In this document: positions 18,408-26,903 of the stretch, piece by piece
Numbering within the stretch: position 1 is the first letter of the stretch
Layout of the letters: each line of letters begins with the position of its first letter
DNA from: Candidatus Thioglobus autotrophicus
GTDB taxonomy: Bacteria; Pseudomonadota; Gammaproteobacteria; PS1; Pseudothioglobaceae
Direction of reading: 5' to 3'
DNA: 64,000 nucleotides
Assembly: GCA_022448455.1 (NCBI GenBank)
Contig: JAKUUR010000001.1
Location: forward strand, 1-64,000
Translations under genes and position numbers: made by a program
Notes under the pieces: generated by a model
Databases searched by the model: none
What the model was told of the DNA's origin: nothing
The model's input: only the letters and a program-made list of their open reading frames with translations

Positions 18408-19625
18408 ATGAATAAAAAACTTTACCAAACAGTAATTGAGTATATCAATAAGGAAATAAAAAGCGGTAATCTTACTAATGGAGATGCAATTCCTTCTGAA
18501 TCTCAACTATCCAAATTGCTAGATGTTAGTGTTGGTACCATCAGAAAAGCAGTTGACAAATTGGAAAACAACAACACCTTGTACCGCCAACACGGTAAAG
18601 GCACATTCGTTTCCGATTATGGATTCGACAATAGATTACTAAACAAACTAACCAAAAAAGTTCAAAAAAAGTTTCCTCGCATATTACTACCTGAATCAAG
18701 CGATGAAAGAGTTCTACAGGCCGCTATAAATATCTCTAGAAAAAAAATTGCACAAATTGTCCTTCTCGGTGATGAAGCTAAGATCTCTCAACAGATAGCC
18801 AGATTAAATCAAGGCTTGGATAGTGAGTTTAAATATTTAGATACGAAGGATATTCAATTAAAAAATATTTATGCCGAAATCTTTTATAGAAAAAGGAAGC
18901 ATAAAGGGATGTCGTTGGATGAAGCGAAAAAGCTGTTAGAAGACGATACAGTTTTTGCTATGTTAGCTTTAGAAAATGATGATGCGGACGGAGTTGTAAC
19001 TGGAGCCATAACGCCTAGCCAGACAGTTCTTAGTAATGCCCTAAGGATAATTGGGGTTGCTGATAACAGCAAGCTTGTTTCTAGCTTCTTTCTAATGATT
19101 TTTGATGCAAAACATCAAAGCTATGGTAGTGAAATGATATTTTCTGATTGCGCGATGAATGTTGATCCTGATTCTGATGAATTGGCAGAAATAGCAAAAA
19201 GTGCATACAAATCAGCTAAAAGCTATCTTGATATCGAACCGAAAATCGCTATGCTTTCTTTTTCAACTAATAAAAATACAAAACATACTCAGGTAGAAAA
19301 AGTAAGTGTTGCGACTAGCACTTTAAGAAAGAAGCTTCCCGAGGCTGACATTATTGGCAATATTCAGCTTGATGCTGCTTTAGATAGTATTGTTCTTAAA
19401 ACAAAGTCTCCAGAAGCAAATTTTACACCTCCAGCTAATGTCCTTATCTTCCCAAACTTAGATGCTGCGAATATTGGCTATAAGCTTGTTCAACGATTTT
19501 CAGGCGCTAAAGCCATAGGGCCAATTCTTCAAGGGATGGCCAAGCCAGTAAACGATCTATCAAGAGGTTGCAGTGTTGATGAGATATTTAATACAGTAGT
19601 CATTACTGCAAACCAGTGTAAGTAA
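18408..19625 (+). CDS. pta: Fusion protein: N-terminal GntR-type wHTH plus phosphate acetyltransferase (PTA_PTB) domain
   Basis: aa 1-75 GntR wHTH (GDAIPSESQLSKLLDVSVGTIRKAVDKLENNNTLYRQHGKGTFVS). aa ~90-405 Pta (RILLPESSDERVLQAA, DGVVTGAITPSQTVLSNALRIIG, SDCAMNVDPDSDELAEIA, FPNLDAANIGYKLVQR, GPILQGMAKPVNDLSRGCSVDEI). Confidence 0.88.
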   Translation: MNKKLYQTVIEYINKEIKSGNLTNGDAIPSESQLSKLLDVSVGTIRKAVDKLENNNTLYRQHGKGTFVSDYGFDNRLLNKLTKKVQKKFPRILLPESSDERVLQAAINISRKKIAQIVLLGDEAKISQQIARLNQGLDSEFKYLDTKDIQLKNIYAEIFYRKRKHKGMSLDEAKKLLEDDTVFAMLALENDDADGVVTGAITPSQTVLSNALRIIGVADNSKLVSSFFLMIFDAKHQSYGSEMIFSDCAMNVDPDSDELAEIAKSAYKSAKSYLDIEPKIAMLSFSTNKNTKHTQVEKVSVATSTLRKKLPEADIIGNIQLDAALDSIVLKTKSPEANFTPPANVLIFPNLDAANIGYKLVQRFSGAKAIGPILQGMAKPVNDLSRGCSVDEIFNTVVITANQCK

Positions 19626-19626
19626 A

Positions 19627-21246
19627 CTACATACTGATGTAATTTGGACCGCCACCCCCTTCTGGAGGCGTCCAAGTAATATTTTGTGCTGGGTCTTTAA
19701 TGTCACAAGTCTTACAATGAAGACAATTTTGAGCATTTATTTGGAAATAATCCGACCCTTCTTTTTCAATGATTTCATAGACTCCGGCAGGGCAGTATCT
19801 CTGTGCCGGTTCGTCATATTTTTGAAGATTATAATCCAGCGGAATTTTAGCATCAGCTAGTTTTAAATGAACTGGCTGGTCCTCCTCGTGGTTCGTGCCA
19901 GAAAGAAACAAGGAAGAACTAATGTCAAAACTTAAAACATCATCTGGTGCAGGGTAGGATTTTATTTTAGAATCTTTGGAAGGCTTTAAAGAGTCACAAT
20001 CTCGCTCATCATCCTTGATATCAATTGGTAATTTATTACGAAAAATATTGGACTCAATGAAGTTGTAAATTGAGCCTCCATAAAAACCAAACTTATGAAG
20101 TGCGCTACTAAAGTTTCTTGCTTTATGAAGCTCCTTGTAAAGGCCGCTAGACTTAAACATATCGTCAAAATCGCAGACCTCTTCGGTAAGTACTTTATTT
20201 ACATATTCTGCAGCAAGGATTCCAGACTGTAATGCGCAATGACTGCCCTTGATTTTTCCGGGATTCAATGTGCCTGCGTCGCAACCAATAATCATTCCGC
20301 CATCAAAGTCCATTTTAACGAGTGAGTGAAGACCTCCTTTGGTGATAGCTCTTGCACCATAAGAAACTCGTTTGCCGGACTCCAAGAATTCTTTAATCTT
20401 AGGGTGTTTTTTATATTGTTGAAACTCTTGAAAAGGGCTATGGTGAGGATTGTTGTAGTTCAAGTCCACAATCAGTCCAACCGCTATTCGGTTATCGCTA
20501 AAATGATATAAAAATCCTCCACCTGATGTACCCTTATTAAGTGGCCAACCAATTGTATGAAGGACATCGCCTAAGCTATGCTTATCTGTATCAACCTCCC
20601 AAATTTCTTTAAAGCCAATTGCGAAGTGTTGTGGTGTTTTACTTTCATCTAGATTGAATTCTTTAATCAGCTGTTTACCTAAGTGACCCCTTGAACCTTC
20701 TGCAAATATAGTTTGTTTTGCATAAATATCCATACCCGGCGTCCAGTTACCTTTTTGATTTCCCTGCTTATCAAGACCCATATCGCCTGTTGCGATTCCA
20801 CAAACTCTGCCGCTTTTATCAAGTAAATAATTCTGAGCAGGAAACCCTGGAAAAATATCGACACCGAGTTCGATAGCTCTTTCTCCAATCCATTGACAGA
20901 GTTCACCTAGAGAAATTAAATAATTACCATTGTTGTGTAATCCTTTAGGTGTAAGCCAAGAGGGCACTTTGATACTTTTGTTGCTGCCGGTTAGGAGATA
21001 AACATCATCTCTTTTAACAGGAGTATTAAGAGTGGGGCAACTACTTGCCTCTTCAGGAAAAAGGTCAAATAATGTTTCAGGTTCAAAAACAGCTCCTGAA
21101 ATAATGTGAGAGCCTATTTCAGAGCCTTTTTCTAATAGACAAACGGAAAGATTTTGATTAAGTTGTTTTAGTTTGCATGCTGATGCCAGGCCTGATGGTC
21201 CTCCACCAACAACTACAACATCATATTCAATTGACTCTCTTTCCAT
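19627..21246 (-). CDS. Electron transfer flavoprotein-ubiquinone oxidoreductase
   Basis: VVVVGGGPSGLASACKLKQL, SHIISGAVFEP, C-terminal 4Fe-4S NAQNCLHCKTCDIKDPAQNITWTPPEGGGGPNY. Confidence 0.95.
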   Translation of the reverse strand: MERESIEYDVVVVGGGPSGLASACKLKQLNQNLSVCLLEKGSEIGSHIISGAVFEPETLFDLFPEEASSCPTLNTPVKRDDVYLLTGSNKSIKVPSWLTPKGLHNNGNYLISLGELCQWIGERAIELGVDIFPGFPAQNYLLDKSGRVCGIATGDMGLDKQGNQKGNWTPGMDIYAKQTIFAEGSRGHLGKQLIKEFNLDESKTPQHFAIGFKEIWEVDTDKHSLGDVLHTIGWPLNKGTSGGGFLYHFSDNRIAVGLIVDLNYNNPHHSPFQEFQQYKKHPKIKEFLESGKRVSYGARAITKGGLHSLVKMDFDGGMIIGCDAGTLNPGKIKGSHCALQSGILAAEYVNKVLTEEVCDFDDMFKSSGLYKELHKARNFSSALHKFGFYGGSIYNFIESNIFRNKLPIDIKDDERDCDSLKPSKDSKIKSYPAPDDVLSFDISSSLFLSGTNHEEDQPVHLKLADAKIPLDYNLQKYDEPAQRYCPAGVYEIIEKEGSDYFQINAQNCLHCKTCDIKDPAQNITWTPPEGGGGPNYISM

Positions 21247-21266
21247 TAAACAAACTCCAATAGAAG

Positions 21267-22193
21267 TTATAAGACATGGTCATTCAATTCTTTTAAGGCA
21301 CCAAATAGATCAGTCTGCCATACTAAATCAGCCATTCTAGCCATTGGTGCATCTGGGTCACTGTTAATGACCACAATCACCTGAGAATCTTTCATGCCAG
21401 CAAGGTGTTGAATAGCGCCCGATATTCCAACGGCTAAGTATAGTTTAGGCGCAACAACTTTACCAGTCTGGCCGACTTGATAATCGTTTGAAATAAAGCC
21501 TGCATCTACTGCAGCCCTTGATGCACCAACCGCCGCATCAAGTTTGTCAGCTAATTGCTCAATTAAAGCAAAATTATCCTTTGATCCAAGTCCACGCCCA
21601 CCTGAAACAATTCTATCCGCTGTTGTTAGTTCAGGTCGCTCTGATTGAGATTCATGAAGAGAAATAAAGTTTGATTTTTGTTCGGGTATGGGCAATGATA
21701 ACTCTTCAACGGTGGCAGAACCTCCGTCACCAGAATGTTCAAAAGCAGTGGCTCTAACTGTCATCACGATAGTGTCATCACTCGACTCAACAGTCGCCAT
21801 GATGTTGCCCGCATAAAGTGGTCTCACAAAGGTGTTATTTGATTTGATTTCACATACATCAGATATTGGTTGAACGTCTAGTAGGGCGCCTACCACTGGT
21901 AAAATATTTTTACTATAGGTGGAAGATCCAGAAAGCAGGTATTTATAATCAGTCATCACCTCTGCCACTAATTTACTGGCAACCCCAACACTTACATGTT
22001 CTAACTTTGAGTCAGCAATAACTTTTACGGTATTAATACTCTTTAGTGAAGCAACCGAGGCGGCATTAGCCGAATCATCTGTCAGCACTAATGCATCAAT
22101 CGTATCTGAAAGTTGAGTTGCAGCTGTTATTGCAGCGCGACTGTTAGAGCTTACTTCAGACCCGTTTAGTTCGATTAATATTAGTGCAGACAT
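21267..22193 (-). CDS. etfA: Electron transfer flavoprotein alpha subunit
   Basis: VSGGRGLGSKDNFALIEQLADKLDAAVGASRAAVDAGFISNDYQVGQTGKVVAPKLYLAVGISGAIQHLAGM. Confidence 0.95.
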   Translation of the reverse strand: MSALILIELNGSEVSSNSRAAITAATQLSDTIDALVLTDDSANAASVASLKSINTVKVIADSKLEHVSVGVASKLVAEVMTDYKYLLSGSSTYSKNILPVVGALLDVQPISDVCEIKSNNTFVRPLYAGNIMATVESSDDTIVMTVRATAFEHSGDGGSATVEELSLPIPEQKSNFISLHESQSERPELTTADRIVSGGRGLGSKDNFALIEQLADKLDAAVGASRAAVDAGFISNDYQVGQTGKVVAPKLYLAVGISGAIQHLAGMKDSQVIVVINSDPDAPMARMADLVWQTDLFGALKELNDHVL

Positions 22194-22954
22194 TACAGGA
22201 CCCCCAACTGGCTGAGTTCGGAAAACAGCTCTTCAGCTGATTGGACTTGTTTTGAAGCCCTATCCTTGGTTCCAGACTCTTCAACACTGATAACTTTGAC
22301 TCTAGGGCTGATATCAATGTCAAAGCTTGATATTTCGATCGTTTCTAAAGGTTTGGATCTCGCTTTCATGATATTAGGCAAAGAGGCGTATCTTGGTTCA
22401 TTGAGCCTCAAATCAACAGTAACAATGGTTGGTAAATTTAACTGTCTAGTTTCAATTCCAGAGTCAATTTCTCGACAAACTTCGACGCTTTTCCCATCAT
22501 CACTTAGTTGAAATTTAGAGATAAAAGTTCCCAGTGAATAATCCAAAAGGCCAGAGAGAATTTGCCCGGTTTGGTTGTTGTCATTATCGACAGCCTGCTT
22601 ACCCATAATGACAAGTTGAGCCTCTTCGCGTTTAACAATATTTGCCAAAATCTTACCTAGATGAAGGGGTTGTAGGTCAAGCTCGGAGTCTGTTTTGACA
22701 AAAATAGCTCGGTCCACACCCATTGCTAAAGCAGTTCTCAGGGTATCTATGGTTTTTTCTGTCCCAATACTGACAGCTATGGTTTCGCTAGCAGCATTGC
22801 TCTCTTTAATCTTTAAAGCTTCTTCAACAGCAATCTCGCAAAAAGGGTTCATTGCCATTTTTGCATTAGTCAAATCAACTAATTGAGTTTGTTTGTTAAC
22901 CCTGGCCTGAGTGTAAGGATCAAGTACACGTTTAATTGGGATAATTATTTTCAT
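22193..22954 (-). CDS. etfB: Electron transfer flavoprotein beta subunit
   Basis: MKIIIPIKRVLDPY, MNPFCEIAVEEALKIKE, VIMGKQAVDNDNNQTGQILSGLL, LNEPRYASLPNIMKARSKPLE. Confidence 0.95.
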   Translation of the reverse strand: MKIIIPIKRVLDPYTQARVNKQTQLVDLTNAKMAMNPFCEIAVEEALKIKESNAASETIAVSIGTEKTIDTLRTALAMGVDRAIFVKTDSELDLQPLHLGKILANIVKREEAQLVIMGKQAVDNDNNQTGQILSGLLDYSLGTFISKFQLSDDGKSVEVCREIDSGIETRQLNLPTIVTVDLRLNEPRYASLPNIMKARSKPLETIEISSFDIDISPRVKVISVEESGTKDRASKQVQSAEELFSELSQLGVL

Positions 22955-23082
22955 ACTCAGTCAAGTTTATCGTTAAAAATCTCGCGATAATACCATATAA
23001 ATTAGTTTTGTCTAGAGATAGAAAAGACAATATTAGAATACCATATATTGATTGATTTTGTTTTTCTGGAGATTTTTTAATA

Positions 23083-24582
23083 CTAACTCAATGGAAATCT
23101 TAATTTCACCTCAGCTCCCACCTGCAATAATCGGCTTTTTAGAGTAATTTCTCCTCCGTGAAGTTGCATAATCTTCCTTACGAATCTAAGGCCTAGGCCA
23201 GTACCTCTGGATCCTGAATCTGGCCTTGCAACTGAGAAGAAGCGAGTAAACAGTTTGCTTGAAACGTGAGGCGGTATGCCCGGCCCTTCATCGAGTACAA
23301 CGATTGTTACATATGTATTGGACTCAGAAGATTTGATAGTAATGGTGCCAGCCTTAGGACTAAATTCTAGTGCATTTTTTAAGATATTCCCTAAAGCTTG
23401 TTCTAGGAGTATTTTTTCAGCAAAAACTGTGCTTTTCTTTTCTATATCGTCAAGATTTATAGTGATATTTTTACTGACAATTAAACGATTATGAGTAGGC
23501 ATTTTTAAGACATTTTTTATTGTGAACAAGATTTTGAGTGTGTCTGCGTTGGTTAGTTTTTCACGTCTTTCAATTCTGGAAAGATCCAGTAACCTTGTAA
23601 CAAGGAGATCCATTTTCTTATTTTCTTTAAGAATGGTTTTAATCCATTGTTTTCTAACTTTAGCTTCTTCAGTTAATTCTTTATGTTTTTGATCATCTTT
23701 CTCTTCTAGAAGATAATTCTCAATACCCATCGGTATTAACAGATTTTCTGCAGTTAGCCGAATCCCAGTAATGGGAGTTCTTAATTCATGTGCAAGTGTT
23801 TCAATATATTCTTCAACGTCATCCTTAAGTTCAACATCACTTCGAGCATTCTCTAGGGCCATAGCAAGTTTATTAAACTGAACGTTTAAATTAGGAATCG
23901 ATACATCTTCACCCTTGAAAAGCTTTGTAGCATATTTTTCCAGGCGACGAATGTTTCTTGAAATTCTGTAGCTACCTAAGGCACCAAAAAATAAAGAGAG
24001 GAGAAATATATAGAAGATGAACCTATATAAACGGGCTTTATTCATTAGGTCTAACATCGGAGCTACTACGACAAGAACTCCTTGAACTTGTTGTCTGTTG
24101 TCATAAATAGGGCTTGAGACATGTAAGAATTCAGGTTTATAAAAATATTCAATATTTACTCCTCTTGCTTTCCAAGGGCCACGAACAGTTTCGGCAGAAA
24201 TTCTACTTATCCCACGCTGACCTGACAATGCTGAGTCGACCTCTAAATGAGCTCTCATGTCTGTTCCTAGGCTTAAACCACGAGAGTCCAAGATAAGAAT
24301 ACCATCCTTATCAGTAATGTAAATCGCTAGATTCTGTAATCTTTCATCACCATGTGGTGACTGGAAGTAGTCAACAATAACACCTTCAAAAGTAGTAAGA
24401 TCAATTTCAGCGTCTTTGATATTTTGCGAGGCAATTTTGCTAAACATAATTGCTACCTCAACCATGACCTCTTTCGCAGATTCTATACTTGTGCGATGAG
24501 CAAAAAGCCAAACCAGAGTGCTACTGATTACAAAGTAAAGAATAAATAGTTTGGTGCCAATATTTAATTTGAAGTATTTCAT
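23083..24582 (-). CDS. creC: CreC-like sensor histidine kinase
   Basis: H-box LAHELRTPITGIR, ATPase EQALGNILKNALEFSPKAGTITI, GTGLGLRFVRKIMQLHGG. Sensor region ITDKDGILILDSRG...VSSPIYDNRQQVQGVLVV is CreC-like. Confidence 0.78.
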   Translation of the reverse strand: MKYFKLNIGTKLFILYFVISSTLVWLFAHRTSIESAKEVMVEVAIMFSKIASQNIKDAEIDLTTFEGVIVDYFQSPHGDERLQNLAIYITDKDGILILDSRGLSLGTDMRAHLEVDSALSGQRGISRISAETVRGPWKARGVNIEYFYKPEFLHVSSPIYDNRQQVQGVLVVVAPMLDLMNKARLYRFIFYIFLLSLFFGALGSYRISRNIRRLEKYATKLFKGEDVSIPNLNVQFNKLAMALENARSDVELKDDVEEYIETLAHELRTPITGIRLTAENLLIPMGIENYLLEEKDDQKHKELTEEAKVRKQWIKTILKENKKMDLLVTRLLDLSRIERREKLTNADTLKILFTIKNVLKMPTHNRLIVSKNITINLDDIEKKSTVFAEKILLEQALGNILKNALEFSPKAGTITIKSSESNTYVTIVVLDEGPGIPPHVSSKLFTRFFSVARPDSGSRGTGLGLRFVRKIMQLHGGEITLKSRLLQVGAEVKLRFPLS

Positions 24583-25244
24583 TCAATAAGACTGTAGCCG
24601 ATACCTCTGTGCGTTTCTATGTAATCGTTCATTTCATCAATTTCGTGTAAACGTTTACGTATAGACTTGATGTGCGTATTGATTGTCTTTTCATCTGAGC
24701 CGTGGGGTCTATCCCATATAATATTCATCAAATATTCCCTTGTATGAACTTGATTAGGGTGCTTTATTAGGTGAGACAGAATTTTGAATTCAGCCGGTGT
24801 TAAGGTCAGCTCTTGATTATGAAACAATACTCTTTGCATGGCTTGATTAATGCTAAATTTTGATTTAGGGTTTTTATCAGCACGATCACGTCTTAGTTGT
24901 GAACGCACATGAGCAACAACTAATCTGGGACTAAAGGGTTTGGTTATGTATCCATTGGCACCTAGCCCCTCTAAACCAAGAACTTGGTCAGACTCATCAT
25001 CCCTGGCAGAAATAATGATGACAGGTAAATTTGATTTGATGCGAACTTTTCGCAGGACATCAAAGCCACTCATATCAGGTAAGCCTACGTCAAGGAGCAT
25101 AAGGTCTACTTCATTGTTCTCTATATAGTCTAGAGTATCACGACCGTTATCAAACCACTGGCAGCTAAAAGAATCCTGTTCAAGAATGAAGGCTATACTT
25201 TCAGCAATCGTTCTATCGTCTTCAACTATCAGAATATGTTGCAT
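24579..25244 (-). CDS. creB: CreB-like OmpR-family response regulator
   Basis: Receiver domain (VEDDRTIAESIAFILEQ, LMLLDVGLPDMSGFDVL, TKPF) plus winged-helix C-terminus. Overlaps the creC-like gene. Confidence 0.8.
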   Translation of the reverse strand: MQHILIVEDDRTIAESIAFILEQDSFSCQWFDNGRDTLDYIENNEVDLMLLDVGLPDMSGFDVLRKVRIKSNLPVIIISARDDESDQVLGLEGLGANGYITKPFSPRLVVAHVRSQLRRDRADKNPKSKFSINQAMQRVLFHNQELTLTPAEFKILSHLIKHPNQVHTREYLMNIIWDRPHGSDEKTINTHIKSIRKRLHEIDEMNDYIETHRGIGYSLIE

Positions 25245-25306
25245 GCAAGTAAGCCCCTATAAGAAAAGATATTATTGTAGTGCAAAATTCAATAAAAAAA
25301 ACAATC

Positions 25307-25333
25307 TTCACGCAATCTTCACCAAAACTTCAT
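25307..25333 (+). promoter_or_regulatory. CreB-box-like tandem repeat, TTCAC-N6-TTCAC-N6-TTCAT
   Basis: TTCAC at 25307, TTCAC at 25318 and TTCAT at 25329, with exact 11-bp periodicity. The first two match the enterobacterial cre tag TTCACnnnnnnTTCAC. Confidence 0.65.
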
Positions 25334-25402
25334 TTATAAAACATTTGACGTCTATCTGTATCACCTATGATGGGGTCATTGTTTTTAGTTAATTAGAGAA
25401 AA

Positions 25403-25630
25403 ATGCGACGACAACCCCTTAAAGTTGCAAATGCCAGTGCTGGGATAGCAAAGCTCAAGGTTGTTATGTTTGATGATATCACAACACGTGTGCCGAAAAA
25501 TTCTCTAATGACTAAAAACAATACTATTGAAACTCAGCGTGTTGACATTAATAATTTAATTCAGGACATGATTTTTCTTTTATTAAGAACCTCGAACACC
25601 CTTACCATTCACTCTCCGTTTGGTAACTGA
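25403..25630 (+). CDS. Hypothetical small protein (75 aa), candidate CreB target; coding status uncertain
   Basis: ATG ORF immediately downstream of the cre-like box and upstream of a terminator-like hairpin. No recognised family. Confidence 0.35.
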   Translation: MRRQPLKVANASAGIAKLKVVMFDDITTRVPKNSLMTKNNTIETQRVDINNLIQDMIFLLLRTSNTLTIHSPFGN

Positions 25631-25637
25631 GGTAGCG

Positions 25638-25685
25638 GCTTATAGCTGGCGGGTTGCTCCTACCAGCCAGCTAAAGCTTTTTTTA
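25638..25685 (+). terminator. Rho-independent terminator or attenuator-like hairpin
   Basis: TAGCTGGC (25643-25650) pairs with GCCAGCTA (25666-25673), with extra inner GGT/ACC pairs, followed by CTTTTTTTT. Confidence 0.7.
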
Positions 25686-25696
25686 AGGAACCAAAA

Positions 25697-25858
25697 ATGA
25701 ATCAAGTACAAAATCAATCAATAGTCAAGAATCCAAGCGATAGTAGAACTAGTGCTTATTGCAAAAGAAATAACATTAATGAATATCAATTCAAAAAGGC
25801 CTTAGCCTGGTATCACAGCGCTATACAAGGTTCGAAACAAGGCAAAAGAAAACACTAA
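25697..25858 (+). CDS. Small protein (53 aa) MNQVQNQSIVKNPSDSRTSAYCKRNNINEYQFKKALAWYHSAIQGSKQGKRKH, not in the supplied ORF track
   Basis: ATG at 25697 with AAGGAA upstream; TAA ends at 25858. Central SAYCKRNNINEYQFKKALAWY loosely resembles the HTH of IS66-type accessory proteins. Confidence 0.5.
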   Translation: MNQVQNQSIVKNPSDSRTSAYCKRNNINEYQFKKALAWYHSAIQGSKQGKRKH

Positions 25859-25939
25859 AAGTTTTTTTTAAGTCTTATACCCTCAATTTGTCTCTCAATT
25901 AATGTAGATCTTTTGATAAGGCATTATAATGTTCAATTC

Positions 25940-26482
25940 ATGCAACTCAAATCAATCATAACAGCATCTGTAATCGCAGTTCTTTTGACAGCCTCTTCAG
26001 CGTCAATTGCGGGACTCAAGGTTGGTGACAAGGCGCCAAACTTTAGTTTAAAAGACCAAAACAATTTAACCCACACTTTGAGTGATTATGAGGGTCAGTG
26101 GATTATTTTATATTTTTACCCTAAAGATGACACTCCTGGCTGCACAACCCAAGCTTGCGATTTTAGAGATGCAGTAAAACGTATCATTGCAAGTAAAGCT
26201 GAGGTTTTCGGTCTTAGTCTTGATAGTGTTGCATCACACAAACTTTTTGCCGAAAAGTTCAACTTACCGTTCTCATTACTTGCTGATGAAACAGGGGAGG
26301 TATCTAAGTTGTATGATTCGTTACGCAATCTCTGGTTTTATAAAGTGGCAAAAAGAAATACCTTTATCGTTGGCCCTAAAGGAAACATTGCCAAAATATA
26401 TCTATCTGTAGATCCAAAAACCCACTCCGAGATGGTCTTAAGTGACCTTAGTAGCCTCCAAAAAGCAGCTGGCAAGCCATAA
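25940..26482 (+). CDS. Peroxiredoxin (Bcp/PrxQ type) with N-terminal signal peptide
   Basis: VGDKAPNFSLKDQNN, YFYPKDDTPGCTTQACDFRD, preceded by a hydrophobic export signal. Start moved to the ATG at 25940. Confidence 0.88.
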   Translation: MQLKSIITASVIAVLLTASSASIAGLKVGDKAPNFSLKDQNNLTHTLSDYEGQWIILYFYPKDDTPGCTTQACDFRDAVKRIIASKAEVFGLSLDSVASHKLFAEKFNLPFSLLADETGEVSKLYDSLRNLWFYKVAKRNTFIVGPKGNIAKIYLSVDPKTHSEMVLSDLSSLQKAAGKP

Positions 26483-26483
26483 T

Positions 26484-26786
26484 CTAACTTGAATCTTCTT
26501 TGAAAGAATTAATAAGAGTTTGTTTTTCAACTTTTGACATTTTTTTTATAATTACCTCTCTTTGCAAAGCTTCACTTCGACTTGATGACTTTTCTTCATA
26601 AACTAATTTGCAAGGCCAATGTGAGCGGGTATATTTAGCTCCACCTTTAATTTCCCCTTTGTGTTGTTTGAGACGTTTCTCTAAGTTATTTGTGATGCCA
26701 CAATAGAGACTGCCGTCTCTACATTCAAGTATATAAATCAGCCAATTATTTTGGGGTGTTGTACCCATAAAAAAACTTTTTACCAT
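26484..26786 (-). CDS. GIY-YIG nuclease family protein
   Basis: WLIYILECRDGSLYCGITNNLEKRLKQHKGEIKGGAKYTRSHWP. Confidence 0.88.
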   Translation of the reverse strand: MVKSFFMGTTPQNNWLIYILECRDGSLYCGITNNLEKRLKQHKGEIKGGAKYTRSHWPCKLVYEEKSSSRSEALQREVIIKKMSKVEKQTLINSFKEDSS

Positions 26787-26903
26787 GTTTATTAAATTTG
26801 ATAATGAAATATATTAAAATGCGCGTTTTTAAATAAAATATGTCGTGATAAACTAAGCTAGTTTTATTGTGATTTTTGTCTACAGTTAACTCAAAAAATT
26901 GAT

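Noticed and set aside
25697-25858. Considered as an IS66 insertion-sequence remnant
   Set aside because: No transposase, inverted repeats or target duplication nearby; only a short HTH-like resemblance, so no mobile element is annotated.
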